Position numbers and translations under genes: made by a program. Below, piece by piece: positions 7,801 through 14,684 of a stretch of DNA of 16,322 bases (position 1 is the stretch's first letter; each line of letters opens with the position of its first letter). The notes beneath the pieces were generated by a model that was not told where the DNA came from, did no database searches, and was given only the letters and a program-made list of their open reading frames with translations. Origin of the DNA: an uncultured Armatimonadota bacterium (GTDB lineage: Bacteria > Armatimonadota > Armatimonadia > Armatimonadales > Armatimonadaceae); NCBI GenBank assembly GCA_903881535.1, contig CAIRTT010000378.1:1-16322 (forward strand), in the 5' to 3' direction.

Positions 7801-9033
7801 CTAATCCCCCGGTGTGGTCCATGCGTGCGGTAGCGCGAGGACGCCACGTGAGCGCTCCGGCGTCACCGCACGTCCGGCAAGCTCACCAGATTCGACATCG
7901 ATGATCAGAGCACCCTCAAGGTGATCCTGAACCCCGATACTCGATGAAATCTGCACATTCATTCTGTAGCGCCCGGGGACGAGATGGATGGTGCTGATGT
8001 CGCAGGTAAACGTATTCCCGGTCGAGAGACCGCGACGGTCATCTGTCCCTGACATCCCGCTGTCAAAGCCAGTAACAACCTGTCCGTGATGATCGTAGAG
8101 CGTGAAGAGAATATTGAGGCCATGCGCGAGGTTGTCAAGCTCGAAGGTGAAGCGTGCGCCATCCCCGACAGCAAGCGTCTTACTTGGAAACGCACCGGTT
8201 GTCTCTGCATCCACGGAAATGAGTTTGACATCACCGAGGCCTTTGCGGTCGGTCCGAAGGCGGACATCCGTGCCGGCATTTCGTTCGACGGAGCGGAGGT
8301 AGGCGCCAACGGTTTCCTCAATGGTGCCATCGAGGCCCACGGTGCCATTTTGCAGCAGGATGCCGCGTGTGCAGAGCATCTGGAGGACGGCCATGTTGTG
8401 ACTGACAAAGAGGACGGTGCGTCCTTGGTTGGCGACATCCTGCATTTTGTCGAGGCACTTGCGCTGGAAGTCTGCATCTCCAACGGCGAGGACTTCATCC
8501 ACCACGAGGATTTCCGGGTTGAGGTGTGCGGCGACGGCAAATGCGAGGCGGACGTACATCCCGCTTGAATACCGCTTTACCGGCGTTTCGAGGAAGCGTT
8601 CGACGCCTGCGAACTGGACGATGTTGTCAAAGTGGGTATCGATTTCGTGGCTGCGCATCCCTAGGATGGCACCATTGAGGTAGATGTTTTCGCGTCCGGT
8701 GAGCTCGGGGTGGAAACCGGTGCCGACTTCGAGGAGGGACCCGATGCGTCCGTAGAGCTTCATCGTGCCTTCGGTTGGCTGTGTGATGCGGCTGAGGAGC
8801 TTTAGCATCGTGCTTTTGCCCGCGCCGTTACGTCCGATTAGACCGACGACTTCTCCAGCACGGACATCGAAGGAGACATTACGCAGAGCCCAATATTCAT
8901 CGTAGCCGCTGTCACCATTGCGGCGGATTTTTTGGATGAGAGCTTCCGCCATAGTTGTGGATGCCTGCCCGCCACGCTTGAGCCGGTAGCATTTTCCAAC
9001 ACCTTGAACGGAGAGTGCGAGAGAGTCTGACAT
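7801..9033 (-). CDS. Polysaccharide-export ABC transporter ATPase (Wzt/TagH type) with C-terminal domain
   Basis: The ATPase subunit of an ABC-2 type glycan exporter, working at the cytoplasmic face of the inner membrane. Walker A GRNGAGKST is at 67-75, the signature SSGMY at 156-160, Walker B ILVVDE at 175-180 and the switch His at 212. The insertion GSLLEVGTGFHPELTGREN after Walker A is typical of the RfbE/TagH/Wzt group. Residues from about 255 to 410 form a beta-rich extension like the Wzt carbohydrate-binding domain, which in O-antigen systems recognises the capped glycan. The start at 9033 is preferred because MSDSLALSVQ leads straight into the nucleotide-binding domain; an ATG at 9099 would add 22 unlikely residues. 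There is no clear Shine-Dalgarno. No permease gene (Wzm/TagG) is in the window, which is unusual. The pyruvyl transferase follows four bases later. Confidence 0.93.
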   Translation of the reverse strand: MSDSLALSVQGVGKCYRLKRGGQASTTMAEALIQKIRRNGDSGYDEYWALRNVSFDVRAGEVVGLIGRNGAGKSTMLKLLSRITQPTEGTMKLYGRIGSLLEVGTGFHPELTGRENIYLNGAILGMRSHEIDTHFDNIVQFAGVERFLETPVKRYSSGMYVRLAFAVAAHLNPEILVVDEVLAVGDADFQRKCLDKMQDVANQGRTVLFVSHNMAVLQMLCTRGILLQNGTVGLDGTIEETVGAYLRSVERNAGTDVRLRTDRKGLGDVKLISVDAETTGAFPSKTLAVGDGARFTFELDNLAHGLNILFTLYDHHGQVVTGFDSGMSGTDDRRGLSTGNTFTCDISTIHLVPGRYRMNVQISSSIGVQDHLEGALIIDVESGELAGRAVTPERSRGVLALPHAWTTPGD

Positions 9034-9076
9034 AGTGGATAACCGTGGCTGCGGATTAGCGCAGAATGGTGTTTCC

Positions 9077-9082
9077 AGTATA
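9077..9082 (-). promoter_or_regulatory. Possible -10 box for the export ATPase operon
   Basis: TATACT on the minus strand, 43 bases before the ATG at 9033. The -35 region is not convincing. A short inverted repeat GAAAC-CA-GTTTC (9115-9126) lies upstream and could be an operator. Confidence 0.3.
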
Positions 9083-9152
9083 GCGGTCTTCAAAAGCATC
9101 GATGTTTGTATTTTGAAACCAGTTTCCGATTTACACGGAGCCTGTTAAACAA

Positions 9153-9186
9153 TTCACCGCCTCCCGGATTGCTGGGAGGCGGTGAA
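9153..9186 (-). terminator. Strong hairpin terminator after the prepilin gene
   Basis: A perfect 13-base-pair GC-rich stem (arms 9153-9165 and 9174-9186) with an eight-base loop, 27 bases past the prepilin stop. It is followed on the minus strand by TTGTTT, a short T-tract. It separates the prepilin unit from the export ATPase operon. Confidence 0.8.
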
Positions 9187-9212
9187 AAGGTATCACTGAA
9201 GAAGCGGTGCGC

Positions 9213-10046
9213 CTAGGGTGAGCGGTCTGGTCCCCAGCCGGATGCCGGCACGGTTGTCCACTTCTTACCGAACACGACGGCCTTGGCATGACCATCAAAA
9301 TAGACGGCATTGTAGCCACGGCTATGGTTGAAGTTGGTGTTTTTACATGTACCTCCACAGCCATCTGGGCCATCCCAGCCAAAGGCGCCACGTTCGATGA
9401 AGATCATCCGCTCACTGACCCAGTTGGATGTTTCCGACACGGGCTCGTTGTAGAGGTTGCGGTATTCGCCGTTGTAGCGGGTACATGGGAATGGTCCGGG
9501 AAAGCCGGCAGAGCTTCCTGGACACCAGGTGTTATAGACCCAGTTTGGGAACCACTGATAGGACTGCAGGCCTTGAGCAACATTGGAGTTACTGAAGCGC
9601 CGAACCTTATCGGATGGGCAGAACCAGATTTGTTTGTTTTTCGTATACGGGAAGACCTGAATAGACATCAGAGTGCGGTAGAAGTCCCCGCCGTAGGCGC
9701 AGCCACTGAGCGGTTGCCCACCATCGATTGTGGACATATTGTAGCCAGCCCAAAACCCCCCGCAATCATTCCAGCCCTGATTACCTGCGACATCCGGGTT
9801 GACTTCCCAGTTCCGTTCTGATGGATAACTTCCCATTGGGAGGAGCTCATCGTAGTCGGATGCATACATTTTAACGCCGAGGCCGAGTTGTTTGAGGTTT
9901 GAGAGACATGCCGTTTGCCGTGCGGCTTCGCGGGCTTGTGCAAATACTGGGAACAGAATTGCTGCGAGGATGGCAATAATTGCAATGACGACAAGCAGCT
10001 CAATCAGTGTGAAGGCTTTCGCTTCACGGAATTTCACAGAATGCAT
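9213..10046 (-). CDS. DUF1559-type prepilin (H-X9-DG protein)
   Basis: A 277-residue pseudopilin-like protein, expected to be inserted in the inner membrane, cleaved and methylated by prepilin peptidase, and possibly assembled into a pilus or type II secretion-like fibre. Cleavage should fall between Ala11 and Phe12, with the conserved Glu16 in FTLIELL; here Ala replaces the more usual Gly before the cut. The hydrophobic helix covers 12-35. The C-terminal motif is a His followed by nine residues and then Asp-Gly (HSRGYNAVYFDG), the H-X9-DG signature. Several cysteines suggest disulfides. The stretch LFPVFAQAR followed by DYDE is the form I associate with Armatimonadota, where these genes are numerous. 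An AAGGG ribosome site lies seven bases before the ATG. It is preceded by the small membrane protein gene and followed by a strong terminator. Confidence 0.95.
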   Translation of the reverse strand: MHSVKFREAKAFTLIELLVVIAIIAILAAILFPVFAQAREAARQTACLSNLKQLGLGVKMYASDYDELLPMGSYPSERNWEVNPDVAGNQGWNDCGGFWAGYNMSTIDGGQPLSGCAYGGDFYRTLMSIQVFPYTKNKQIWFCPSDKVRRFSNSNVAQGLQSYQWFPNWVYNTWCPGSSAGFPGPFPCTRYNGEYRNLYNEPVSETSNWVSERMIFIERGAFGWDGPDGCGGTCKNTNFNHSRGYNAVYFDGHAKAVVFGKKWTTVPASGWGPDRSP

Positions 10047-10078
10047 GTAGATTCCCTTCCGTCGTTGGAATGAAACAG

Positions 10079-10102
10079 CATCGCGACAACACCGTCACGA
10101 TG
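10079..10102 (-). other. Stem-loop in the prepilin leader
   Basis: Arms CATCGCGAC and GTCACGATG pair at eight of nine positions across a six-base loop. It lies between the small membrane protein gene and the prepilin, about 33 bases before the prepilin start. It could stabilise or process the mRNA. No known regulatory class is recognised. Confidence 0.35.
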
Positions 10103-10182
10103 TGAATACGTCATTCGGCAGATGGCGTGCATTCACCTTGGAAACATTCCGGTAAATAAATGTAGGATTCCCTCAACGCAAT

Positions 10183-10416
10183 TTACTTTTTTGTTGGCGC
10201 TCCGGCTCCCCCGCCCGCCTGTGCCCCGGTGGTATTTGCTCCACCCATGCGTTTCGAGAATTCCGCAGCGACATCCGGTGGCATCCCGCCGGGTGCAGTA
10301 TTGGCTTTTTGCTTTGCCTGCGTGCCATTTGTGACGAGGACGAAGACTCCAGCGATAACAGCGATGGTGGCGATGACAACTAATATTAGTGTCACGGGTG
10401 AGACGGATTGTTTCAT
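10183..10416 (-). CDS. Small single-pass membrane protein next to the prepilin
   Basis: A 77-residue protein with a short N-terminus (MKQSVSPVT), one membrane helix at about 9-29, and a low-complexity tail rich in Gly, Ala, Pro and Thr (GGMPPDVAAEFSKRMGG and a GAQAGGGAGAP end). There are no cysteines or catalytic motifs. A role accompanying the prepilin, such as assembly or an accessory inner-membrane component, is inference from position only: the genes are 136 bases apart on the same strand. AAAGG six bases before the ATG is a fair ribosome site. The leader contains a seven-base-pair hairpin. A lipoprotein or signal-peptide reading is less likely because no cleavage site is evident. Confidence 0.75.
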   Translation of the reverse strand: MKQSVSPVTLILVVIATIAVIAGVFVLVTNGTQAKQKANTAPGGMPPDVAAEFSKRMGGANTTGAQAGGGAGAPTKK

Positions 10417-10431
10417 GGTGTACCTTTATCA

Positions 10432-10449
10432 AGACGCATCGTTGCGTCT
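10432..10449 (-). other. Leader hairpin before the small membrane protein
   Basis: AGACGCA and TGCGTCT form a perfect seven-base-pair stem with a four-base loop, just upstream of the AAAGG ribosome site. It may influence translation or mRNA stability. Confidence 0.4.
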
Positions 10450-10499
10450 AAGATAAGCATTCTGCATATCGTACGAAGCATCCTGTGCAATTGTCAAAT

Positions 10500-10589
10500 C
10501 TATCTGCTGTTAGGACTGGGGAATACAATTCAACGGGTGAAAATCCTGTTATTTTTGATGCCACCAGCTGATAGGGTTTGGTAAGGCAT
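10500..10589 (+). promoter_or_regulatory. Structured element with partial cobalamin-riboswitch resemblance
   Basis: An outer helix pairs 10500-10509 with 10565-10574 at nine of ten positions. Inside it are GGGGAA (10518-10523), then a six-pair stem (10532-10537 with 10545-10550) closing the loop TGAAAAT, then ATGCCACC just before the outer 3' arm. These match, in order, the GGGAA junction, the L5 loop with GGTGAAAATCC, and the GCCAC junction of short cobalamin riboswitches. Equivalents of P4 and P6 are not found, which argues against a working aptamer. A competing helix pairs 10558-10566 with 10579-10589 and would break the outer one, as a switch would. It lies about 350 bases before the repeat protein gene. 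Confidence 0.25.
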
Positions 10590-10660
10590 TTGGGTCACGC
10601 ACAGTTCTTTTCGAGCTTGGTAACCGCCGATGCCTACAGCTCTGTTTGGATACTCGATTT

Positions 10661-10825
10661 TCAGTCGATGAGAGCGGCAAAAGCAGCATTCAACGTCCAT
10701 TGCGATGTGAAGAGTACGGGTGCTTTGAGGCCACGTGGTGTTACGGCAATTGCAGCATAAAATGTCTGTTTGCGATCCCGAAGCGTCACGAAATGCTCGC
10801 TCCGCGCGTATTCCTTATATAGCAT
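10661..10825 (-). CDS. Candidate short protein or gene remnant (54 residues)
   Basis: A frame of 54 codons from ATG 10825 (or GTG 10837) to TGA. The product has a protein-like composition: basic and aromatic at the start (MLYKEYARSEHFVTLRD), then alternating strand-like segments (FYAAIAVTP, PVLFTSQW). I recognise no family. There is no Shine-Dalgarno. A TTTAAT box lies upstream at about 10848-10853. The next frame stays open past the stop to a TAA at 10549-10551, so a frameshifted or decayed longer gene is also possible. The plus-strand frame at 10762 overlaps it, and at most one of these is likely real. Confidence 0.25.
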   Translation of the reverse strand: MLYKEYARSEHFVTLRDRKQTFYAAIAVTPRGLKAPVLFTSQWTLNAAFAALID

Positions 10826-10940
10826 CCAAAATTGCACAGGAACCAGCCATTAAATCTGCTCCCGTTTGGGAAACCAAAAGCGTAGAATATACGTCTGAAG
10901 AAGTGTAGGGAAAATAGCGATTCCGCACGACAATAAAATC

Positions 10941-13900
10941 ATGGAAACAAACATCAAAGGAAAGCAGCCAAAACATAGCAGCAGGGTCAACCCGCTGGTA
11001 CAGCCACTTAGCTGCGTCATCGCCCTGAGCATTGTCGTTTCTGTGACCCCTGCGGTGCAGGCCCAGACGGTGTTTAACACATCTTCCGCGCCGCGTGGCC
11101 TGACAAACCTTGCGCCACCATCCCAGATGTCCGATGCCTTCCTTGGCCAGGACAAAAAGGGCCCCTATGTTTTGTCGTACCGTAACTTCCTCTTCGGACC
11201 GGGTCAGCCGGTCTGGGTCACGGTGGACAATGTCCCTCAGCGTACAACCACCTATGTCCTTGACACGGCAACCGGCGAGATTACATTTGACCGTGTAATC
11301 AAGCGTAGTGAAGTGATTCGTATTTCGTATGGCTATTACCCAGAGTCATCGCAGCGCAACGCCAATCCATCCCAAGCCGCTCCGCTGACATTCCGTCTGG
11401 CTGCCCTTGGAATGGGCAACCTCAACATGACGACGTTCACTGGTGGCACCGGTGACAATATGCCGCGTCTGGTCCTTGGCTATGCTGGCAAGCAAAACGT
11501 TATGGGCGGCGGCTTGTCGACAGACTTCTACTTTGCTCCTGAGACGGCAGCACCGGGTGGTGTTGCTGGTAAATCGGCTGCAGAAAACCTTGCGGGCGTC
11601 AAGCTCGGCTACAAGGGTGGTACGGCAAAAAACGGCATCGATTTTGGCTTCCAGCGTGGTGGAAAGCAGTTCGCACCGCAGTTCGGCAAGACGTTCGGCA
11701 TGACGGATGCCTTACAGGCGCTCAACTTTGGCGGCCGGATGGCGCCGACGAACAACGCAAACCTCTCGTTTAACCACAGCGACTCACGTAACTTAAATGG
11801 ACCAAACGGTACCCTCGCAGATATCGCGGCCTTCAAGGTTGGCGGTGGTAAAGGCCAGCCGACGTTAAACCTTGCGTATAACGACACCGCGACCACCGAT
11901 GTCAAAGGTGTGACAACAGGGTCATCCGGACGTTCCGCCTCGCTCGGACAGCAGTTCGGCGCCCTAGGACTTGCGTACAAGAACAACCGTAACGAAACGC
12001 TTACCGGTAAGCAAACCACCGCGACAGCCAATGAGACGATCGGCTTTGTCCTAGCACAGGCTGACAAACAGGGTCGTCCTGGTCTTGGGTTCAACCGTTC
12101 CAACGATGACACCACCGATGCGGCTGGCAAGATAACCCGCTCGGTGACCGATAAGTCATCGTTTGGAACCGTGCTTGGTGGCGTCGGCCTCCAGCTGAAC
12201 ACGGCACAGACAGACACCATCCTCCCCGATGGACGCAAGGCTCAGTCTGATCAGCGTAACTTTGGCTTGAATTTGCCAACGCGTAAGAATGGCCTGATGG
12301 CCTTTGCTGCGAACCGTGCTGAGGATGAACGTCTCGATGCCGCGGGCAACAGGTCGATGACATCTACTGATAAAGGCAATCTGGCGGGCTCACTCGGCCG
12401 CTCGGCATTCTCCTACAACGTCAACCGTACTGGAACGCTCGCCGGAAACAAGTCAACACTTGGCAATGAGCAGGAAACCGCTGCCTTCTCCCTGCCTGGT
12501 GGCAAGGGTCAGCCAGCGCTTCTTGGGTTCAACCGCAACGATGACATCAAGCGGAATGACAAGGGCGTGCTTGTTGGTGCGGCAAATGATGTCTCCCAGC
12601 TCAATACAAAGCTTGCCGGTGGTGCGCTCGGTTTCCAGAACACTGTCAATGAAACCTACACACCAGATGGCAAGAAGGCAGCGGCCGATCGCTCGCGCCT
12701 GCAGTTTGGCCTCCCAGGCAACATCAAGCGCGGAACACCATCCCTAGGCTTGCTCCAGACATCCGATACCGTTACGGACATTGCTGGCAACAAGACGGTT
12801 GTCGATGCCACACAGACCAACCTCGGTGGACGCCTCGGCACGAGTGACTTCACTGTTCAAAGTCTCCGCTCGAATACTCTGGGAGCTAATAAGGCAACCA
12901 CGGTAGTCGATCAGCAAAAGCTTGGCTTTGTTGTTCCGGTCAGCATGCTCAAAGGCGCTCCAAAGCTTAAAATCGGACGTACCGATCAGTCTGTCTATGT
13001 TGGCGATAACCGTATCGATACCGACACCAATGAAATAGGCTTCGCGGGTGCCATCGGTGGTGCAAAAATCGCAGCTGACATCACCCGCATGGATGCACTT
13101 GGCACCGATGGTAAAACAGGCTTCTCCGACAAACAGGCGCTTCAGTTCTCCTATGGTGGTGGCAAGCTTCCTGGGTTGTCGTTCAACCGCGGCGGGGATG
13201 TCAAAACAGACGCAAATGGCATCCGTATCGGCACGATGACCGACACAACCAACTTCTCCACCAAGGTCGGCGTGCTTGACTTTTCCAGCAACCTGCTGCA
13301 AACCGATGTCGCTACGGTCGACCGACGCAGAGTCGTTACGGATACAAACACATCCCTACTCCGCTATGGCGGTAAAAAGGGCCAGCCATCGCTTGCCTTG
13401 AAGCGTACCGATGGCACCAGGCAGCTACAGGATGGCTCGGCATTTGCCCTGACCACGGACCAGCTTGATCTGGGTCAGCATATTGGCAATGCAAAGCTTG
13501 CCTACCAGTTCCAACGCACCGATGGCGAATTCGGTAAGAAAACCAATACTGGTGACCTCCAGACGGTTGGCTTGCAGCTAGCCCCACGGAAGAACATGCC
13601 GGTGGGCTTAAATGTAACCCGTATCCAAGGCGACTTCGTGGATGATGCAGCGAACAAAACAGGAATTGTCCTCGACAAAGTGGATGTTTCCTCAAAGTTC
13701 GGTACCGCAAATGTGAAGGCAGCCGTTGGACAAACGACGACGACCAAGGAAGATACCAAGGCCGGTGGGATGTCCCGTGACACAGCCGTCACACTCCAGA
13801 CACCGATCTGGGGACGTGGCCAAAATGCTGCCGTAACCGTCTCCAATTTTAATAATCAAACTGGCTATGCCCTCGAAAACCGAAATGGCTTTCAGGTGTC

Positions 13901-14684
13901 TTTTAACCCTATCAAGGGACTGACGCTTGCCAATGAACAATCAACCGGCATCATTACGCCGGTGGGCGCTGCTGCGCCATCCAGAAATGTAGCGACGACC
14001 AAGACATCCGCGGAGCTCATTCCAGCACCCGGTACAAAGCTGCAGTCCTCTGTACAAACCCTGACCGATGGCCAAAAGCAGGTTGACACCACCGATGTTG
14101 CTGCAATGCTGGGTGGACAAAAGACACTCTTTCAAGTCGATGGACTCCTGCGTATGCGGGATGCCAATATGGGAGATGCTGCCGCAAACCGCGACAGTGC
14201 GAATGCCAATATTGCTCTGCATCCTTTCAAGGGAATCACAGTACGCGGCTCGTACATCCTGAACCCGGATGACCCTGCGCAAAAAGACAAGTTCAATCCG
14301 CTTGAAAAGCGCGAGTACGGCATCTCGGCGAAACTGGGTGCATTCGAACTCGGCGGAACCTATGCCGACACCGATCTCCTCAAGGGCACTTCTGCCGATG
14401 TCATCACAAAGGCAGGCGGAGCACCACAGTTCGGTGAAACTGGACTCACACTTGGATGGCGTTTTGGATCAGGCACCCACCTGACCGGCGGCTACAAAGA
14501 CACCTTTGCCTACGGACCAGCCATTAATAAGGGCCTTGCCACCTACTCCCTCGGGTTTACACACAACATTTCGAACTCGTTCAACTTATCCCTCAGTGGA
14601 TCGATGATAAATAACCGTGCGATTACATCCCCAAATGGACGAACCGACTACAGAGCCGAAGCCAAGCTCGGAGTCAAGTTCTGA
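10941..14684 (+). CDS. Very large repeat protein, probable outer-membrane beta barrel
   Basis: A 1247-residue exported protein of unknown function. A Sec signal peptide covers 1-41 with an AVQA cleavage site. Residues about 73-133 form a compact beta domain (GPYVLSYRN, VTVDNVPQ, YVLDTATGEITF, IRISYGYYP), a pattern seen in various surface proteins. From about 303 to 960 there are nine related units of 65-75 residues. The most regular open with a strand like LGFNR, carry an Asp-rich loop with DxxG, and close with a turn like KKGQP or RKNMP. Three looser units follow. The mature part has no cysteine and is rich in Gly, Asn, Thr and Asp. The C-terminus ends in alternating residues and a final Phe (AEAKLGVKF), as in many outer-membrane barrels. 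ATG 10941 is the only possible start in the frame; no good ribosome site is visible. Its stop overlaps the methyltransferase start. A surface adhesin is the main alternative. Confidence 0.9.
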   Translation: METNIKGKQPKHSSRVNPLVQPLSCVIALSIVVSVTPAVQAQTVFNTSSAPRGLTNLAPPSQMSDAFLGQDKKGPYVLSYRNFLFGPGQPVWVTVDNVPQRTTTYVLDTATGEITFDRVIKRSEVIRISYGYYPESSQRNANPSQAAPLTFRLAALGMGNLNMTTFTGGTGDNMPRLVLGYAGKQNVMGGGLSTDFYFAPETAAPGGVAGKSAAENLAGVKLGYKGGTAKNGIDFGFQRGGKQFAPQFGKTFGMTDALQALNFGGRMAPTNNANLSFNHSDSRNLNGPNGTLADIAAFKVGGGKGQPTLNLAYNDTATTDVKGVTTGSSGRSASLGQQFGALGLAYKNNRNETLTGKQTTATANETIGFVLAQADKQGRPGLGFNRSNDDTTDAAGKITRSVTDKSSFGTVLGGVGLQLNTAQTDTILPDGRKAQSDQRNFGLNLPTRKNGLMAFAANRAEDERLDAAGNRSMTSTDKGNLAGSLGRSAFSYNVNRTGTLAGNKSTLGNEQETAAFSLPGGKGQPALLGFNRNDDIKRNDKGVLVGAANDVSQLNTKLAGGALGFQNTVNETYTPDGKKAAADRSRLQFGLPGNIKRGTPSLGLLQTSDTVTDIAGNKTVVDATQTNLGGRLGTSDFTVQSLRSNTLGANKATTVVDQQKLGFVVPVSMLKGAPKLKIGRTDQSVYVGDNRIDTDTNEIGFAGAIGGAKIAADITRMDALGTDGKTGFSDKQALQFSYGGGKLPGLSFNRGGDVKTDANGIRIGTMTDTTNFSTKVGVLDFSSNLLQTDVATVDRRRVVTDTNTSLLRYGGKKGQPSLALKRTDGTRQLQDGSAFALTTDQLDLGQHIGNAKLAYQFQRTDGEFGKKTNTGDLQTVGLQLAPRKNMPVGLNVTRIQGDFVDDAANKTGIVLDKVDVSSKFGTANVKAAVGQTTTTKEDTKAGGMSRDTAVTLQTPIWGRGQNAAVTVSNFNNQTGYALENRNGFQVSFNPIKGLTLANEQSTGIITPVGAAAPSRNVATTKTSAELIPAPGTKLQSSVQTLTDGQKQVDTTDVAAMLGGQKTLFQVDGLLRMRDANMGDAAANRDSANANIALHPFKGITVRGSYILNPDDPAQKDKFNPLEKREYGISAKLGAFELGGTYADTDLLKGTSADVITKAGGAPQFGETGLTLGWRFGSGTHLTGGYKDTFAYGPAINKGLATYSLGFTHNISNSFNLSLSGSMINNRAITSPNGRTDYRAEAKLGVKF
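11846..13822 (+). repeat. Nine degenerate repeats within the large exported protein
   Basis: Protein-level tandem repeats of 65-75 residues, visible from recurring turns (GKGQP, KNG, GKGQP, KRGTP, LKGAP, GKLP, KKGQP, RKNMP, GRGQ), each followed by a strand such as LGFNR, LSFNR or LALKR. DNA identity between units is low, so the duplications are old. Each unit could supply about four strands. Confidence 0.75.
14670..14673 (+). promoter_or_regulatory. Ribosome site supporting a CTG start for the methyltransferase
   Basis: GGAG lies seven bases before CTG at 14681. The CTG overlaps the TGA of the repeat protein gene (CTGA), the same geometry as the common ATGA coupling. Confidence 0.55.

Larger units (their letters stand above)
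10450..10940. other. Long stretch without a confident gene
   Basis: About 490 bases between the divergent small membrane protein and repeat protein genes. It holds a structured element at 10500-10589 and a candidate short minus-strand reading frame at 10661-10825. On the plus strand a competing 48-codon frame runs from 10762 to 10908, without a ribosome site. TAGAAT at 10883-10888 is a possible -10 box for the repeat gene, with no good -35. No insertion sequence or tRNA was seen. Confidence 0.6.

Noticed and set aside
7959..8568. Long antisense or out-of-frame frames inside the export ATPase gene
   Set aside because: They overlap the conserved Walker B and signature regions of a clear ABC ATPase and have low-complexity or incoherent translations.
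10592..10720. GGTCACGCACAG followed by GGTAACCGCCGATG, recalling the start and end of a c-di-GMP-I riboswitch
   Set aside because: The central conserved segments (GGGCAAACC and GGACGCAAAGCC) are absent and the spacing is far too short, so the match is taken as chance.
10578..10760. Plus-strand frame of 60 codons starting with TTG
   Set aside because: Rare start, no ribosome site, unconvincing composition, and it overlaps the more protein-like minus-strand frame.
10762..10908. Plus-strand frame of 48 codons from ATG just before the repeat protein gene
   Set aside because: No ribosome site and no recognisable motif. It competes with the minus-strand candidate, so it is mentioned but not listed as a gene.
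12744..13301. A 185-codon minus-strand frame within the repeat protein gene
   Set aside because: It is antisense to a continuous repeat-bearing frame. The openness follows from the codon bias of the real gene.
11846..13822. Possibility of a CRISPR array or DNA-level tandem repeat
   Set aside because: The periodicity is visible only in the protein; DNA identity between units is low and no regular spacers exist.
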